A stretch of 64,000 nt of DNA from Planomicrobium soli. Lineage in GTDB: Bacteria; Bacillota; Bacilli; Bacillales_A; Planococcaceae. The position numbers and the translations under genes are program-made. The stretch is from contig NZ_PYAT01000002.1 in NCBI RefSeq assembly GCF_003014655.1, positions 248,001 to 312,000 on the forward strand, in the 5' to 3' direction. The notes under the pieces were generated by a model, which did no database searches, was not told the origin of the DNA, and saw only the letters and a list, made by a program, of their open reading frames with translations. The number at the start of each line of letters is the position of its first letter. Within the stretch, counting starts at the first letter, position 1. Below are positions 8,206 through 16,991 of this stretch, piece by piece.

Positions 8206-9855
8206 TTAAATCCCCCAAGGCATCAATGCCCAAATAGCGACGCCTAGCGATAAAGCGACTGTGATGCCAGCGCCGAGCGTGCTGTTATAACGGTAGGATT
8301 TCACGTCGTTCCAGCCATGGATGCGTTCAATCAGTTCATCATCCCGCTGCCTAGTCAATTTACTGGATAATGCCGGCATCCGGTTCGTGATATAGGAGAC
8401 GACAATCAATAAAATGAAGCTGACCGGTACTGCCAGCATTGCCCCCGACAATCCCATCCCATCCGTCACGCCATGCCCTGTCAGCACAATGTTCGGGAAA
8501 ACAAACGGCGAGACGATAATGTAAAGAATTCCTCCGACGGCAGATGCGGCAATCGCTCCATATTTATTGGCTTCTTTCCACCAGACACCTACAATGATAA
8601 GCGGTGCATTGGTGACCCCCGCTAATCCGAAAGCCCATAAAATACTGACAACCAAAAACGCGGGAGGTTCAATGGCTAACAGGATACTTACCAGTCCCCC
8701 TAGGAAGATAGCGATATAGCCAATTCGCAAATTCACTTTTTGAGGGATATTCGGCTTTAGTGTCGCAATAACATCCTGAGAAATCAGTGCACCGATCGCC
8801 AGCAAGTTGCCGCTTAATGTGGATAAACCTGCTGAAATCGCTCCAGCAATAACAAGTGCCGTCACCCACTCCGGGTTATAAACCAAATTTAAAATAATCG
8901 TTAATTTGTCCGCATCGGTATCAGAAATAACTAAGCCTTGCGTAGCCGTTGCGTATACACCGACAAAGCCCATTGCGTAAGTTGCGGAAAACACGAGCCC
9001 CAGTATGAAAGCGAACCATACCATAGCCGAACGGGCACTTTTCAATGAGGAAGAGGTATAAACACGCATGGCCAAATGAGGCAGCCCGAGCGCTCCGATG
9101 GTCAGAGCCGGGATCAGTGAGAAATACCATTTCGGTGGAAATTGGTAATCAAAGAATGTCGGCAAGGATTCCAGCATAGTCGGAACCATGTCGGCATAAA
9201 GCAATGGCGGGAAATACCAGCCTTCCGCGCCGACCGCTTTCATAATAGCCCCTAACGGAAGAATGAACATCAAGGCGATAATCACCATTTGAATGGCCGC
9301 ATTGTTCGTTGCGCCCGCCATTCCCCCGATGGTGATATAACCGACAATAATCAGGCCGAAAACAAAAAGGCCCGTTATGTAAGGAATGCCCAATAACGTT
9401 TCAAACGTGACAGCGATTCCGATCATCTGCCCCAATGCGTACATGACCGAAACCAAAATCATGAACAAAGCAGCGATAATGGAAGCTGTCGTGCCGTAGC
9501 GGTCGCGGATAAAATGCGTTGGAGAAAATGCGCCCATCCGCCGCAAGCTCGTACCGTAAATGATGGTGATCAATGGGATCGCCAAGATCAATTGAATCCA
9601 TAACATGATGAAAGGAACTTGCAATCGTAAAATAAGTGCGGTGATGCCTAAGAAAGTGGCCAGACTCATATAAGTCGCAGCCATCGCAAGGCCATTCGTT
9701 ATAGCTCCTACGTTTGATCCACCAACGTACAAATCTTTTGCCGATGAACTTTTTCGGTTCGATATATATCCGACTATATAAAATAAGACGAACGTTAACG
9801 CAACAACAACCAATCCAAGAACCGGATTCTCCATCTTCCAGCTTTGTCCATCCAT
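8206..9855 (-). CDS. Sodium:solute symporter, carboxylate (acetate/propionate) type
   Basis: A member of the SSS/LeuT-fold family of 549 residues with about 13 membrane spans. KDLYVGGSNVGAITNGLAMA near the N-terminus is the sodium/substrate region typical of ActP- and MctP-like carriers, and VIAGAISAGLSTLSGNLLA matches the conserved TM8 sodium-site stretch. Start ATG follows GAGAGGAG. It lies 3 nt after a small two-span protein, the usual arrangement of two-component symporters of this group, and upstream of an acyl-CoA ligase, which points to uptake of short carboxylates. Transport specificity is inferred from family and context. Confidence 0.85.
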   Translation of the reverse strand: MDGQSWKMENPVLGLVVVALTFVLFYIVGYISNRKSSSAKDLYVGGSNVGAITNGLAMAATYMSLATFLGITALILRLQVPFIMLWIQLILAIPLITIIYGTSLRRMGAFSPTHFIRDRYGTTASIIAALFMILVSVMYALGQMIGIAVTFETLLGIPYITGLFVFGLIIVGYITIGGMAGATNNAAIQMVIIALMFILPLGAIMKAVGAEGWYFPPLLYADMVPTMLESLPTFFDYQFPPKWYFSLIPALTIGALGLPHLAMRVYTSSSLKSARSAMVWFAFILGLVFSATYAMGFVGVYATATQGLVISDTDADKLTIILNLVYNPEWVTALVIAGAISAGLSTLSGNLLAIGALISQDVIATLKPNIPQKVNLRIGYIAIFLGGLVSILLAIEPPAFLVVSILWAFGLAGVTNAPLIIVGVWWKEANKYGAIAASAVGGILYIIVSPFVFPNIVLTGHGVTDGMGLSGAMLAVPVSFILLIVVSYITNRMPALSSKLTRQRDDELIERIHGWNDVKSYRYNSTLGAGITVALSLGVAIWALMPWGI

Positions 9856-9858
9856 CGA

Positions 9859-10128
9859 CTACACTCCTCTCGCCTTGTCAGATTCTGCATCTACACTATT
9901 CTCGCTGTCAATTTCGTCATCAATTTTGTTTCCGATTTTACCTGCGATGATGGTCAGGAGGAAAACGCCGAACCATCCCATCAGAATCGGCACGATATAC
10001 ATTGCCGGGAATCCGAATAACATGGCATCTGTAGGAAAAATTGAAAAAATCAATGCCACGTTTCCAACAAGAACAAATGCCAAGGTCATCCAAATCGTGA
10101 ACTGCACTTCTTTCTTGTACGCCTTCAT
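9859..10128 (-). CDS. Small two-span subunit of the sodium symporter
   Basis: About 89 residues: MKAYKKEVQFTIWMTLAFVL, two hydrophobic helices, and an acidic tail (DDEIDSENS). Such small proteins are encoded directly before ActP/YwcA-like or PutP-like carriers and are taken as accessory subunits (DUF485/DUF4212-like topology; I am not certain which). The ORF can be extended to 10179, but the ATG at 10128 has AAGGGGAGATC ahead of it. First gene of the four-gene operon read from the promoter at 10247-10276. Confidence 0.7.
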   Translation of the reverse strand: MKAYKKEVQFTIWMTLAFVLVGNVALIFSIFPTDAMLFGFPAMYIVPILMGWFGVFLLTIIAGKIGNKIDDEIDSENSVDAESDKARGV

Positions 10129-10183
10129 GAATGATCTCCCCTTTTCAGCTAGGTTATGGATTGCTATCAACCGTTTCAAAACT

Positions 10184-10203
10184 GAGTGACTGCTCAGTCA
10201 TTC
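10184..10203 (-). promoter_or_regulatory. TetR/FadR-like operator in the leader of the symporter operon
   Basis: A 20-bp inverted repeat, GAGTGACTG-CT-CAGTCATTC, perfect except one position. It resembles the TGAATGA...TCATTCA operators of TetR-type fatty-acid regulators (Bacillus FadR). It lies downstream of the predicted start point, where a bound repressor would block elongation. Its regulator is not identified. Confidence 0.55.
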
Positions 10204-10246
10204 TCCACCCCCTTTTCTCCCAAGTAGATTCTCGAGCATTGTAATA

Positions 10247-10276
10247 ATTGTAACCGCTTCCATTTATTAAGGTCAA
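10247..10276 (-). promoter_or_regulatory. SigA-type promoter of the symporter operon
   Basis: On the minus strand TTGACC (10276-10271), an 18-bp spacer, then TACAAT (10252-10247). The expected start is near 10240, about 110 nt ahead of the first gene. Confidence 0.6.
10248..10262 (+). promoter_or_regulatory. cre box (CcpA site) over the -10 region
   Basis: TTGTAACCGCTTCCA matches the consensus WTGNAANCGNWNNCW at every fixed position. It covers the -10 hexamer, so CcpA would repress uptake and activation of the acid when better sugars are present, as known for acetate-use genes in Bacillus. Confidence 0.7.
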
Positions 10277-10520
10277 TAAAAAGTTTAAACATTCTAACAA
10301 TTAGAAGGGGTGCGTTAAGCCTCTTTTTTCTCCCATAATATTGCGCGAACAAGAAGGATAATTAAATCGGATCAATCTTTTACAAAAAGATATTCAAGTT
10401 TGCTTCACCCTATACAACCGAGAAAGCAATTTTATAAACCCAAGAACATAACTTTCTGGAGTTATTGGTATACTTGATAAATGCAGCACGGATAATGCGT
10501 GCAAAGAAGGACGGGATGGA

Positions 10521-11519
10521 TTGAAACGATTAACGCCAACGGGCGAATTCATATATACGTACGCTTATCACGAGGATGAAAAAGAACTGTGCCAGTTGGA
10601 GATGCGCGCATTTTTCGGCAGAGACACAGAAGAGAAGATCATAAAAAGCAAATGCGGCATCGATCCGAGCAGAAGCCCGTTCATCAAGGAGCAGCTTGAA
10701 GTGCTGTTTGAAGCAGCGGAACTATCCGGTATTTTGGAGCAAGCGGCTGAGGTCAACATGGACAGTGCCACATTTAAAGTGATTTTCCCGAAGATCAACG
10801 GGCTGGCTTTGGGGGATAAAGTGGATTACTTGGAAAAACGTGATATTGAACGGCGAATTGGCGCAGTTATCACAGGCCGGGCAGACGTCCACAATCCTGA
10901 CGTCACGTTCGGATTGATTCCATTTGGCGGACGCTGGTATTTCGGCACGTCCCGGCAAAGTGAGTCTGTCTGGTTCCTGCACCAACAAAAACCGCGGGAG
11001 TATTCCACAGCACTGAGCACGAGAGTGGCACGCGCTGTCGCCAATATCGCAGTCCCCTATCCTGCCGGAATCAAAGCCATTGATCCGTGCTGTGGCATCG
11101 GAACGGTTTTGGTCGAGGCCCTGTCGATGGGGATCGACATTGTCGGGCGGGACATCAATCCGCTTGTAGTTGAGGGTTCACGGGAAAACATCGCGCATTT
11201 CGGGTTGACGGGCCAAGTCGATTCAGGGCCGATTGCCGACATCACCCAGCAATACGATGTGGCCATTATCGACATGCCTTATAACCTGTATACGCGCATA
11301 ACATCCGAGGAACAGCAGGAAATCCTGAAACACGCACAGCCTTTTACGGAGAAGCTGCTTGTCGTGACAATCGAAACGATCGACCACATGATCGATCAAG
11401 CCGGCTTCACCATCACCGACCGCTGCATCGCGAAAAAAGGATTGTTCCTGCGGGAAATCCTGGTTTGCGAGCGAACAAATGAACGGACAAAGCTTATCGA
11501 GGAATTACAGGAAATTTAA
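10521..11519 (+). CDS. Putative RNA N2-guanine methyltransferase (UPF0020/Trm11-like)
   Basis: A 332-residue SAM-dependent methylase. The N-terminal 150 residues look like a THUMP-like RNA-binding part. The C-terminal Rossmann domain has motif I IDPCCGIGTVLVEAL and motif IV DMPYNLY, the (D/N)PPY-type loop that places an exocyclic amino group, as in Trm11/Trm14/RlmL. Target tRNA or rRNA is unknown. The start is TTG: an ATG four bases upstream is out of frame and closes at once, and AAGGACGGG provides a modest RBS. It is a single gene followed by a hairpin with AGCATC/GATGCT and T-run. Confidence 0.75.
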   Translation: MKRLTPTGEFIYTYAYHEDEKELCQLEMRAFFGRDTEEKIIKSKCGIDPSRSPFIKEQLEVLFEAAELSGILEQAAEVNMDSATFKVIFPKINGLALGDKVDYLEKRDIERRIGAVITGRADVHNPDVTFGLIPFGGRWYFGTSRQSESVWFLHQQKPREYSTALSTRVARAVANIAVPYPAGIKAIDPCCGIGTVLVEALSMGIDIVGRDINPLVVEGSRENIAHFGLTGQVDSGPIADITQQYDVAIIDMPYNLYTRITSEEQQEILKHAQPFTEKLLVVTIETIDHMIDQAGFTITDRCIAKKGLFLREILVCERTNERTKLIEELQEI

Positions 11520-11529
11520 GAAAACATGT

Positions 11530-11557
11530 GAAGCATCGTTTCGATAAGATGCTTTTT
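11530..11557 (+). terminator. Terminator of the RNA methylase gene
   Basis: AAGCATC and GATGCTT pair across a short loop, followed by TTTTTG. A second hairpin, ACAGCC/GGCTGT, follows at 11571-11600 and serves the converging TetR gene. Confidence 0.6.
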
Positions 11558-11605
11558 GTTCTATATGCAAGACAGCCCTTTAAATCAGGAAAGGCTGTTT
11601 TGTCT

Positions 11606-12202
11606 TTACTCCACCCGGAACCCGGCAGCGATTGCCTGTAAAATCCTGATCAATTCCCCAGCCACTTCCCTCGGCGACTTCTGGTACCCTTTCTCTGCCC
11701 AGTCCAGGATCAGTCCGGCCGTCCCATGGGCCATGTATAGCTTGAACTGCGAGGAATTGATGTCATGGTCGCCATTTGGTATGAAGGTGAATTGCTCATC
11801 CAAAAGTTCGAATATTGCACGCGGCAAGTCCTTGTACAGGCCTGGAATGGTGTCTTCCTTCAAGTAAAGATTGAAAAACGAGCGGTTATCGTAGATGAAC
11901 GCAACCAGTTCGAAAGAATCGGAATCCATCGATTGCGTTGAAATCTCCTTGCCCGGCACATAACGTTCCATACTGGTCCGTTTGATTTGCTGGAACATCT
12001 CTGTTTTCAGCTCTTCTGTCAGATGTAGTTTATCCAAATAATAAAGGTAGAATGTTGCCCGGTTATACTTCGCGCGCTGGACGATATCTGTTACCGACAC
12101 GTGGCTGAAGCCTTTTTCATTGATCAGATCGGTGAACGCCCCTTTGAACTGGCGTTTTGTCCGTTCGGCTTGCGGCGAAAGCTTCTTCTTTTTCTCTTCC
12201 AT
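11606..12202 (-). CDS. TetR-family transcriptional regulator
   Basis: A 198-residue one-component repressor. The N-terminal HTH is clear (FTDLINEKGFSHVSVTDIV then RATFYLYY). The C-terminal ligand domain resembles the TetR_C group found with DhaS-like proteins (AHGTAGLILDWAEKGYQKSP). An upstream GTG/ATG would add 15 residues without an RBS; the ATG used here follows GGAGG. It is divergent from the SDR gene at 12359 with a 156-bp gap, so it most likely controls that gene and itself. The inducer is unknown. Confidence 0.85.
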   Translation of the reverse strand: MEEKKKKLSPQAERTKRQFKGAFTDLINEKGFSHVSVTDIVQRAKYNRATFYLYYLDKLHLTEELKTEMFQQIKRTSMERYVPGKEISTQSMDSDSFELVAFIYDNRSFFNLYLKEDTIPGLYKDLPRAIFELLDEQFTFIPNGDHDINSSQFKLYMAHGTAGLILDWAEKGYQKSPREVAGELIRILQAIAAGFRVE

Positions 12203-12358
12203 ATCCCACTGCCTCCAAAGTCGACACTTTTCACGAAACTGTCGCATTACTCAACAAACTCGTTTTTTTTACTGATTGAACCCTTTTTTGCAAAGGCTTA
12301 CACTAGATGTGGTCATTAAATCCAGTTTAGCACACCAATTAAAAGGAGAGATTATAAG

Positions 12359-13141
12359 ATGATTAATTACACGGATAAAGCAATCATCATCACAGGCGGA
12401 GGTTCCGGTCTTGGCCGCGCTGCTGCGCTTTCCATCGCAAAACAAGGCGGCAAACTTGTGCTTGTCGACATGAACAAAGACGGCCTGGAAGAAAGCAAAA
12501 ACGAAATTCTTGCTGCAGCTCCCGAAGCTTCGGTTGAACTTGTCACAGCAAACGTGACAAATGAAGAAGAAGTGAAAAACTATGTTCAATTCACGCTCGA
12601 CACATTCGGCAAAATTGATGGCTTCTTCAATAACGCCGGCATCGAAGGCAAACAGAACCCGACAGAAGACTATGGCTCTGATGAGTTTGAAAAAGTGGTC
12701 AACGTCAACTTGAACGGCGTTTTCTACGGCATGAAACATGTCCTTAAAGTCATGAAAGAACAAGGCTTCGGTTCCATCGTCAACACCGCTTCAGTTGGCG
12801 GCATCCGCGGAGTCGGCAACCAATCCGGCTATGCAGCGAGCAAGCACGGCGTTGTCGGTCTGACCCGCAACTCCGGAGTTGAATATGGCCAGTTCGGCAT
12901 CAGCATCAACGCCATCGCACCAGGCGCCATCATGACTCCAATGGTCGAAGGCTCTCTTCGCCAAATCGGCGGCGACAACTGGGAAGCAGTCGGCACGGAA
13001 TTCGTCAGCGTCAACCCGATGAAACGCTTCGGCAAACCGGAAGAAGTCGGCAACCTCGTTACATTCCTTCTATCGGACGCTGCGAAGTTCATCAACGCTT
13101 CCGTTATTCCAATTGATGGCGGGCAGTCTTACAAATATTAA
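12359..13141 (+). CDS. Short-chain dehydrogenase/reductase
   Basis: A classical SDR of 260 residues that reduces or oxidises a carbonyl/alcohol with NAD(P)(H). It has cofactor loop TGGGSGLG, NNAG, catalytic Ser in NTASVGG and the YAASK motif. An Asp after the second beta strand (LVDMN) suggests NAD(H) preference. Excellent RBS AAAAGGAG. It is closely related to the SDR at 15121, and both flank an aldo/keto reductase and arr. Control by the divergent TetR regulator is likely. Substrate unknown; levodione/secondary-alcohol dehydrogenases are the nearest recognisable type. Confidence 0.85.
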   Translation: MINYTDKAIIITGGGSGLGRAAALSIAKQGGKLVLVDMNKDGLEESKNEILAAAPEASVELVTANVTNEEEVKNYVQFTLDTFGKIDGFFNNAGIEGKQNPTEDYGSDEFEKVVNVNLNGVFYGMKHVLKVMKEQGFGSIVNTASVGGIRGVGNQSGYAASKHGVVGLTRNSGVEYGQFGISINAIAPGAIMTPMVEGSLRQIGGDNWEAVGTEFVSVNPMKRFGKPEEVGNLVTFLLSDAAKFINASVIPIDGGQSYKY

Positions 13142-13147
13142 GGAATA

Positions 13148-13184
13148 GAAAAGAGGTTCCGGCAATCAAGCCGGAACCTCTTTT
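13148..13184. terminator. Bidirectional terminator between SDR and aldo/keto reductase
   Basis: AAAAGAGGTTCCGGC and GCCGGAACCTCTTTT form a 15-bp perfect stem around AATCAA, with T-rich flanks on both strands. Confidence 0.9.
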
Positions 13185-13211
13185 CTTTATACTGCTATTT
13201 CGACTAAATTC

Positions 13212-14198
13212 TTACTTCCCGGGCAAAACCGCTTTAGGAGAAACAAGTCCCTGCTCTACCAGTTCTTCCCAAAAAGCAGTTGGAATCGTGGCCTTCATTG
13301 CCGCAAGATCTTCCTTGATGCGATCCGGTCTTGTCGAACCCGTCACCACCGCTTTTACAGCTGGATGAGCGGTCGAGAACTGGAGCGCTGCATCTTTCAA
13401 GTTCACGCTGTGATTTTTCGCGACATCGCTAAACCGCTCGACTCTCTTTCGGATGTCAGGAGTGATTTCTTTGTAATCGAAATAGTCTCCGCCAAACAAA
13501 GCACCCGAGTTGAATGCCCCGCCGATCACAAGTCCACCGTCTTTTTTCTCTGCCAATGGCATCATGCGCTCGAGCGCGCGTTCATGCTGAAGCAGCGTAT
13601 ATTGCGTCGCAGACAAGCTCAAATCTGGATGTGCTTCTTCCAGCTCAAGCGCCACTTCGATCGGTATCGTCGTATTGACACCAAGCCCCCATGCTCGAAT
13701 TACACCTTCATCCCGAAGCCGATCCAATACTTTGAATGCACCTTTGCGTGCTTCATCGAATTTTGTAATCCACTCGTCTCCCAAAAAGTCCGGCGAGAGG
13801 TCATGTACGAATACCATATCCAAACGGTCCGTTTTCAAACGCTTCAAGCTGTCATCAATCGATTTGAGCGTGCCATCCTCCGTATAATCCGTCTGAATTT
13901 TATTCTTGCGGCCATACTCAAACAGCCCTTCTTTTTCTTCCTCTTCATCCAGAATAATCCGGCCGACCTTCGAACTCAGCAAAAAGTCGTCGCGATTATA
14001 GGAAGACAAGATTTCACCAAGCCGCATTTCGGCAAGTCCTGCACCATAAAACGGCGCCGTGTCAAAATACCGGATGCCTTCATTCCACGCGGACTGGATC
14101 GTCTCCATCGCTTCTTCTTCCGGAACGTCCCGGAACATATTGCCGAGCGGCGCAGTTCCCAGGCCGAGCTTGTTCTTTACCGTTACTTCGTTTTTCAT
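13212..14198 (-). CDS. Aldo/keto reductase (galactose/aldose dehydrogenase-like subgroup)
   Basis: An NADP(H) TIM-barrel oxidoreductase of about 328 residues. The Asp-Tyr-Lys-His tetrad is visible in FDTAPFYGAG (D, Y), SSKVGR (K) and VFVHD (H). The sequence (GLGTAPLGNMF, long insertion after SSKVGR) fits the D-threo-aldose 1-dehydrogenase/pyridoxal-dehydrogenase-like branch rather than YvgN. The GTG at 14207 overlaps the RBS; the ATG at 14198 sits 6 nt after AAAGAGGTG. Upstream is a short palindrome that could be an operator. Substrate not known. Confidence 0.82.
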   Translation of the reverse strand: MKNEVTVKNKLGLGTAPLGNMFRDVPEEEAMETIQSAWNEGIRYFDTAPFYGAGLAEMRLGEILSSYNRDDFLLSSKVGRIILDEEEEKEGLFEYGRKNKIQTDYTEDGTLKSIDDSLKRLKTDRLDMVFVHDLSPDFLGDEWITKFDEARKGAFKVLDRLRDEGVIRAWGLGVNTTIPIEVALELEEAHPDLSLSATQYTLLQHERALERMMPLAEKKDGGLVIGGAFNSGALFGGDYFDYKEITPDIRKRVERFSDVAKNHSVNLKDAALQFSTAHPAVKAVVTGSTRPDRIKEDLAAMKATIPTAFWEELVEQGLVSPKAVLPGK

Positions 14199-14221
14199 AA
14201 TGGACACCTCTTTTAGAAAGT

Positions 14222-14237
14222 TGTTTTAACTAAAACA
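14222..14237 (-). promoter_or_regulatory. Palindrome upstream of the aldo/keto reductase
   Basis: TGTTTTAACTAAAACA is a near-perfect inverted repeat 24 nt before the reductase start, and an outer AGTTGTT/AACAACT pair surrounds it. It is a plausible repressor site; no regulator is assigned. Confidence 0.35.
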
Positions 14238-14492
14238 CATAACAACTATCTACCCGCTATGATTTTGGATAAACGACGGCACGCGGAATGGGGCAAAATC
14301 AAAAAAGCCCGATTCCTCGCGATGACTATCGAGAAACCAAGCTCTGGTTATATGCAATAACATTAAGTGGTACGGATCGTTCTTTCTACTTCTATTATAC
14401 CGCTAATAAAAATATATTTATAGACTACTTTTTACCAAATCATTGTCCTATACTGTTCTATACCATACTAATCATACAGGAGGCTGATCTCG

Positions 14493-14909
14493 ATGAACGT
14501 CAAAAAAGATTTTTTGGATCCCGGTCCTTTCTTTCATGGAACGAAAGCCCAATTGGAAATTGGCGATCTTTTGGAACCGCAAAACCAATCCAATTATCAA
14601 GACAAGAAATCCAATTACATCTATTTTACGGCTACGTTAGAAGCTGCGAAATGGGGAGCAGAATTGGCCGCATCCAACGCTAAAGAGAGAGTTTATATAG
14701 TGGAGCCCTTGGGTGATTTTGAAAATGACCCTAACTTGACCGATAAACGGTTTCCGGGGAATCCGACACGTTCTTACCGGTCCAAATCTCCACTGAAGAT
14801 CATTGCTGAATTGGGTTCCTGGGAACGGCATTCTGATGAAGAGATTCAACATATGCTTGCTTCTTTAAAAGAATTGCGTGAACAAGGAAAGGCAATTATT
14901 TTGGATTAA
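14493..14909 (+). CDS. arr: Rifampin ADP-ribosyltransferase (Arr)
   Basis: Arr moves ADP-ribose from NAD+ onto the C23 hydroxyl of rifamycins and so inactivates them. The 138-residue length is that of the family, and the three residues known from Mycobacterium Arr are in place: His15 in FFHGT, Tyr44 in IYFTAT and Asp84 in TDKRFPGNPTRSYRS. Start ATG follows ACAGGAGG. It stands alone between an aldo/keto reductase and an SDR, with no mobile-element or integron signs around it, so it looks like a resident chromosomal copy. Whether it protects the host in practice is not known from sequence. Confidence 0.9.
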   Translation: MNVKKDFLDPGPFFHGTKAQLEIGDLLEPQNQSNYQDKKSNYIYFTATLEAAKWGAELAASNAKERVYIVEPLGDFENDPNLTDKRFPGNPTRSYRSKSPLKIIAELGSWERHSDEEIQHMLASLKELREQGKAIILD

Positions 14910-15120
14910 CCTTTTTTGATTGCCTTCTTCGTGTCGTAAATGATAGCTCTCTGTCCACCACTTAAGGCATCCCTGCCAATTCAACACATTCCAGCGCTTG
15001 TGTTTACGAAATAAGTGATCACGGTAATTGCCTATTGCCTGATTAACTCTTCTCCAATTAGGGAAACGACTAAAGGTAGAAATTTTAGAAGAGACAACTT
15101 TATTGGAGGAGGAAAATTAC

Positions 15121-15870
15121 ATGGGCAAAACAGCAATCATCACAGGTGGCGGCAGTGGACTGGGACAAGCGGCGGCACTCCGTCTAGCAGAAGAAGGCAT
15201 TAACATTTCGGTTGTCGACATCAGCGAAAAAGGCGGCAACGAGACCGTCGAACAGCTTAAAGGAAAAGGCGTCGACGCTATTTTCATCAAAGCCGATGTT
15301 TCAAAAGCGGAAGACGTGAAAAACTACGTAGACAAAACGCTCGAGCATTTCGGTTCGATCGACTATTTCTTCAATAACGCTGGCATTTCGGGCAGCGGCA
15401 AGTATTTTCTTGAAACAGACATACAGGAAATTGATCAGATCGTCGGCATCAACCTGATGGGTGCTCTGTATGGCCTGCGCTATGTGGCCGAAGTCATGGT
15501 TAAGAACGGCGGCGGCTCGATCGTCAATACCGCTTCAAGCGCAGGGGTCATTGGCCAGGACTCCGTCGTCACCTATGCCGCTACAAAGCACGGCATCGTC
15601 GGCATCACGAAGAGTTTGGTTGCGGAATATGCCAAGGACGGTCTCCGGGTCAATGCCATTGCGCCAGGTCCGACTGAAACACCGATGGTCAAAACGTTCT
15701 TCGAAGCGAATCCAGAGATGAAAGCGAACGCCGAAGCCGGTATTCCGCAGAAGCGCCTTGGTACACCGGAGGAAGTCGCAGAACTCGTTGCTTTCCTGTT
15801 GACTTCGAAGGCCCAGTACATCAACGGCGACACTATTCGCATTGATGGCGGATTTACGAATACGAAATAA
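15121..15870 (+). CDS. Short-chain dehydrogenase/reductase, paralogue of the 12359 gene
   Basis: A 249-residue SDR with TGGGSGLG, NNAG, NTASSAG and YAATK, and an Asp after beta-2 (VVDIS) that favours NAD(H). It is clearly related to the SDR at 12359, with similar C-terminus (INGDTIRIDGG versus INASVIPIDGG). The TTG at 15103 lies within the Shine-Dalgarno region; ATG at 15121 follows GGAGGAGGAAAATTAC. Single gene with its own terminator. Substrate unknown. Confidence 0.85.
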   Translation: MGKTAIITGGGSGLGQAAALRLAEEGINISVVDISEKGGNETVEQLKGKGVDAIFIKADVSKAEDVKNYVDKTLEHFGSIDYFFNNAGISGSGKYFLETDIQEIDQIVGINLMGALYGLRYVAEVMVKNGGGSIVNTASSAGVIGQDSVVTYAATKHGIVGITKSLVAEYAKDGLRVNAIAPGPTETPMVKTFFEANPEMKANAEAGIPQKRLGTPEEVAELVAFLLTSKAQYINGDTIRIDGGFTNTK

Positions 15871-15886
15871 CCTGTTGTAAAAGGAA

Positions 15887-15924
15887 AAGCGTGGCAAGGA
15901 CAACTTCCTGGCCACGTTTTTTTA
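15887..15924 (+). terminator. Terminator of the second SDR
   Basis: GCGTGGC pairs with GCCACG(T), with AAGG/TTCC in the upper part, followed by a run of eight T. Confidence 0.8.
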
Positions 15925-15950
15925 TCTATAATATTTTAACTTTTGAAGCT

Positions 15951-16928
15951 TTAATCCTTCTGCTCCACAAATAAATGCTCCGAAGCATGTTTGAATGAGC
16001 TCATCAAAAATTGGGTTGCTGCCTTGCTTATCTCGGCATTTGGATGAATGATATCAAAGCCATGGTAAGCTCCTTTATACATTGCAAAATCGACCGAAAC
16101 TCCTGCCTGTTTTAAATTTTCAACATACTGAATCGTTTCATCTCGGAAGGGTTCGATATCCCCTACGAACGTGACTGTTGGCGGTAAGTTACTGTAATTT
16201 GTTGCCCGCGCTGGGGCAGCATAGGCCGGTACGTTCTTGCCGAACCTTTCACCAAGATAGAGCTTCCACGCCCAGCGGTTGGTGTCCGAGTTCCATACAT
16301 AGGCATTGTTTTCCCGGGCCGATGCCGTCAGCATCCGGTCATCGATCATCGGATAGAGCGGCATTTGAAACGCAATATTCACTTCGCCCTTGTCTCTCGC
16401 ATACAAGGTAAGCGCAGCCGTCAAGCTACCGCCGGCACTTTCTCCGCCGACCATCAGCTGATCATCCCGGATATCCAACTTCTTCGCATGGTTTTTCATC
16501 CACAATAAAACCTCATAACAATCATCGAACGCCGCCGGGTAAGGTGCATCAATCGCCAGGCGATAGTCAGGCGCGACAATGACACAATCGCTTGTCTCAA
16601 TCAGTTTTTGATACATCTTCCCGCTCATTTCCGGAACGCCTTGTGCATAGCCCCCGCCGTGGATCCACAGCACACCGGGAACCGCTTTTTCCAGATGAAG
16701 CGGTTTGTAGATGCGCACACGGATTTTGGAACCATCTTTCCGGTCAACCCACACTTCACTGCAGCGGAGCCCGTTTACGTCTTTTCCTTTGAACGTTTTA
16801 TCCATCTGTTTTTTGGAGTTCTGCATCGATTCGATAAACTTCGCTTCGGTCGGTTTTTGCACCAACCGGCTCAGGAGCATTCCTCTGAACCGTAATTGCT
16901 TATTGACCATTTTGCGTGATACTTTCAA
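15951..16928 (-). CDS. Alpha/beta hydrolase, hormone-sensitive-lipase (HSL) type esterase
   Basis: A carboxylesterase of about 325 residues. HSL hallmarks are the oxyanion-hole HGGGYAQG, nucleophile elbow GGESAGGS, acidic residue in VGDIEPFRDE and His in YHGFD. Such enzymes cleave short acyl esters. The frame is open to 16967, but TTG at 16928 lies 8 nt after GAGGAGG, whereas upstream codons have no RBS. Transcribed after the DUF4085 gene (63-nt gap), so the two may be cotranscribed. Confidence 0.8.
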   Translation of the reverse strand: MKVSRKMVNKQLRFRGMLLSRLVQKPTEAKFIESMQNSKKQMDKTFKGKDVNGLRCSEVWVDRKDGSKIRVRIYKPLHLEKAVPGVLWIHGGGYAQGVPEMSGKMYQKLIETSDCVIVAPDYRLAIDAPYPAAFDDCYEVLLWMKNHAKKLDIRDDQLMVGGESAGGSLTAALTLYARDKGEVNIAFQMPLYPMIDDRMLTASARENNAYVWNSDTNRWAWKLYLGERFGKNVPAYAAPARATNYSNLPPTVTFVGDIEPFRDETIQYVENLKQAGVSVDFAMYKGAYHGFDIIHPNAEISKAATQFLMSSFKHASEHLFVEQKD

Positions 16929-16991
16929 AAGTAGAGCCTCCTCATAAAATAAACCTACATTCTCCATGTCTGCTTTTCTGGATTTCCCCTG

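Noticed and set aside
13365-14216. 283-codon plus-strand ORF
   Set aside because: Antisense to the aldo/keto reductase with complete tetrad; shadow frame.
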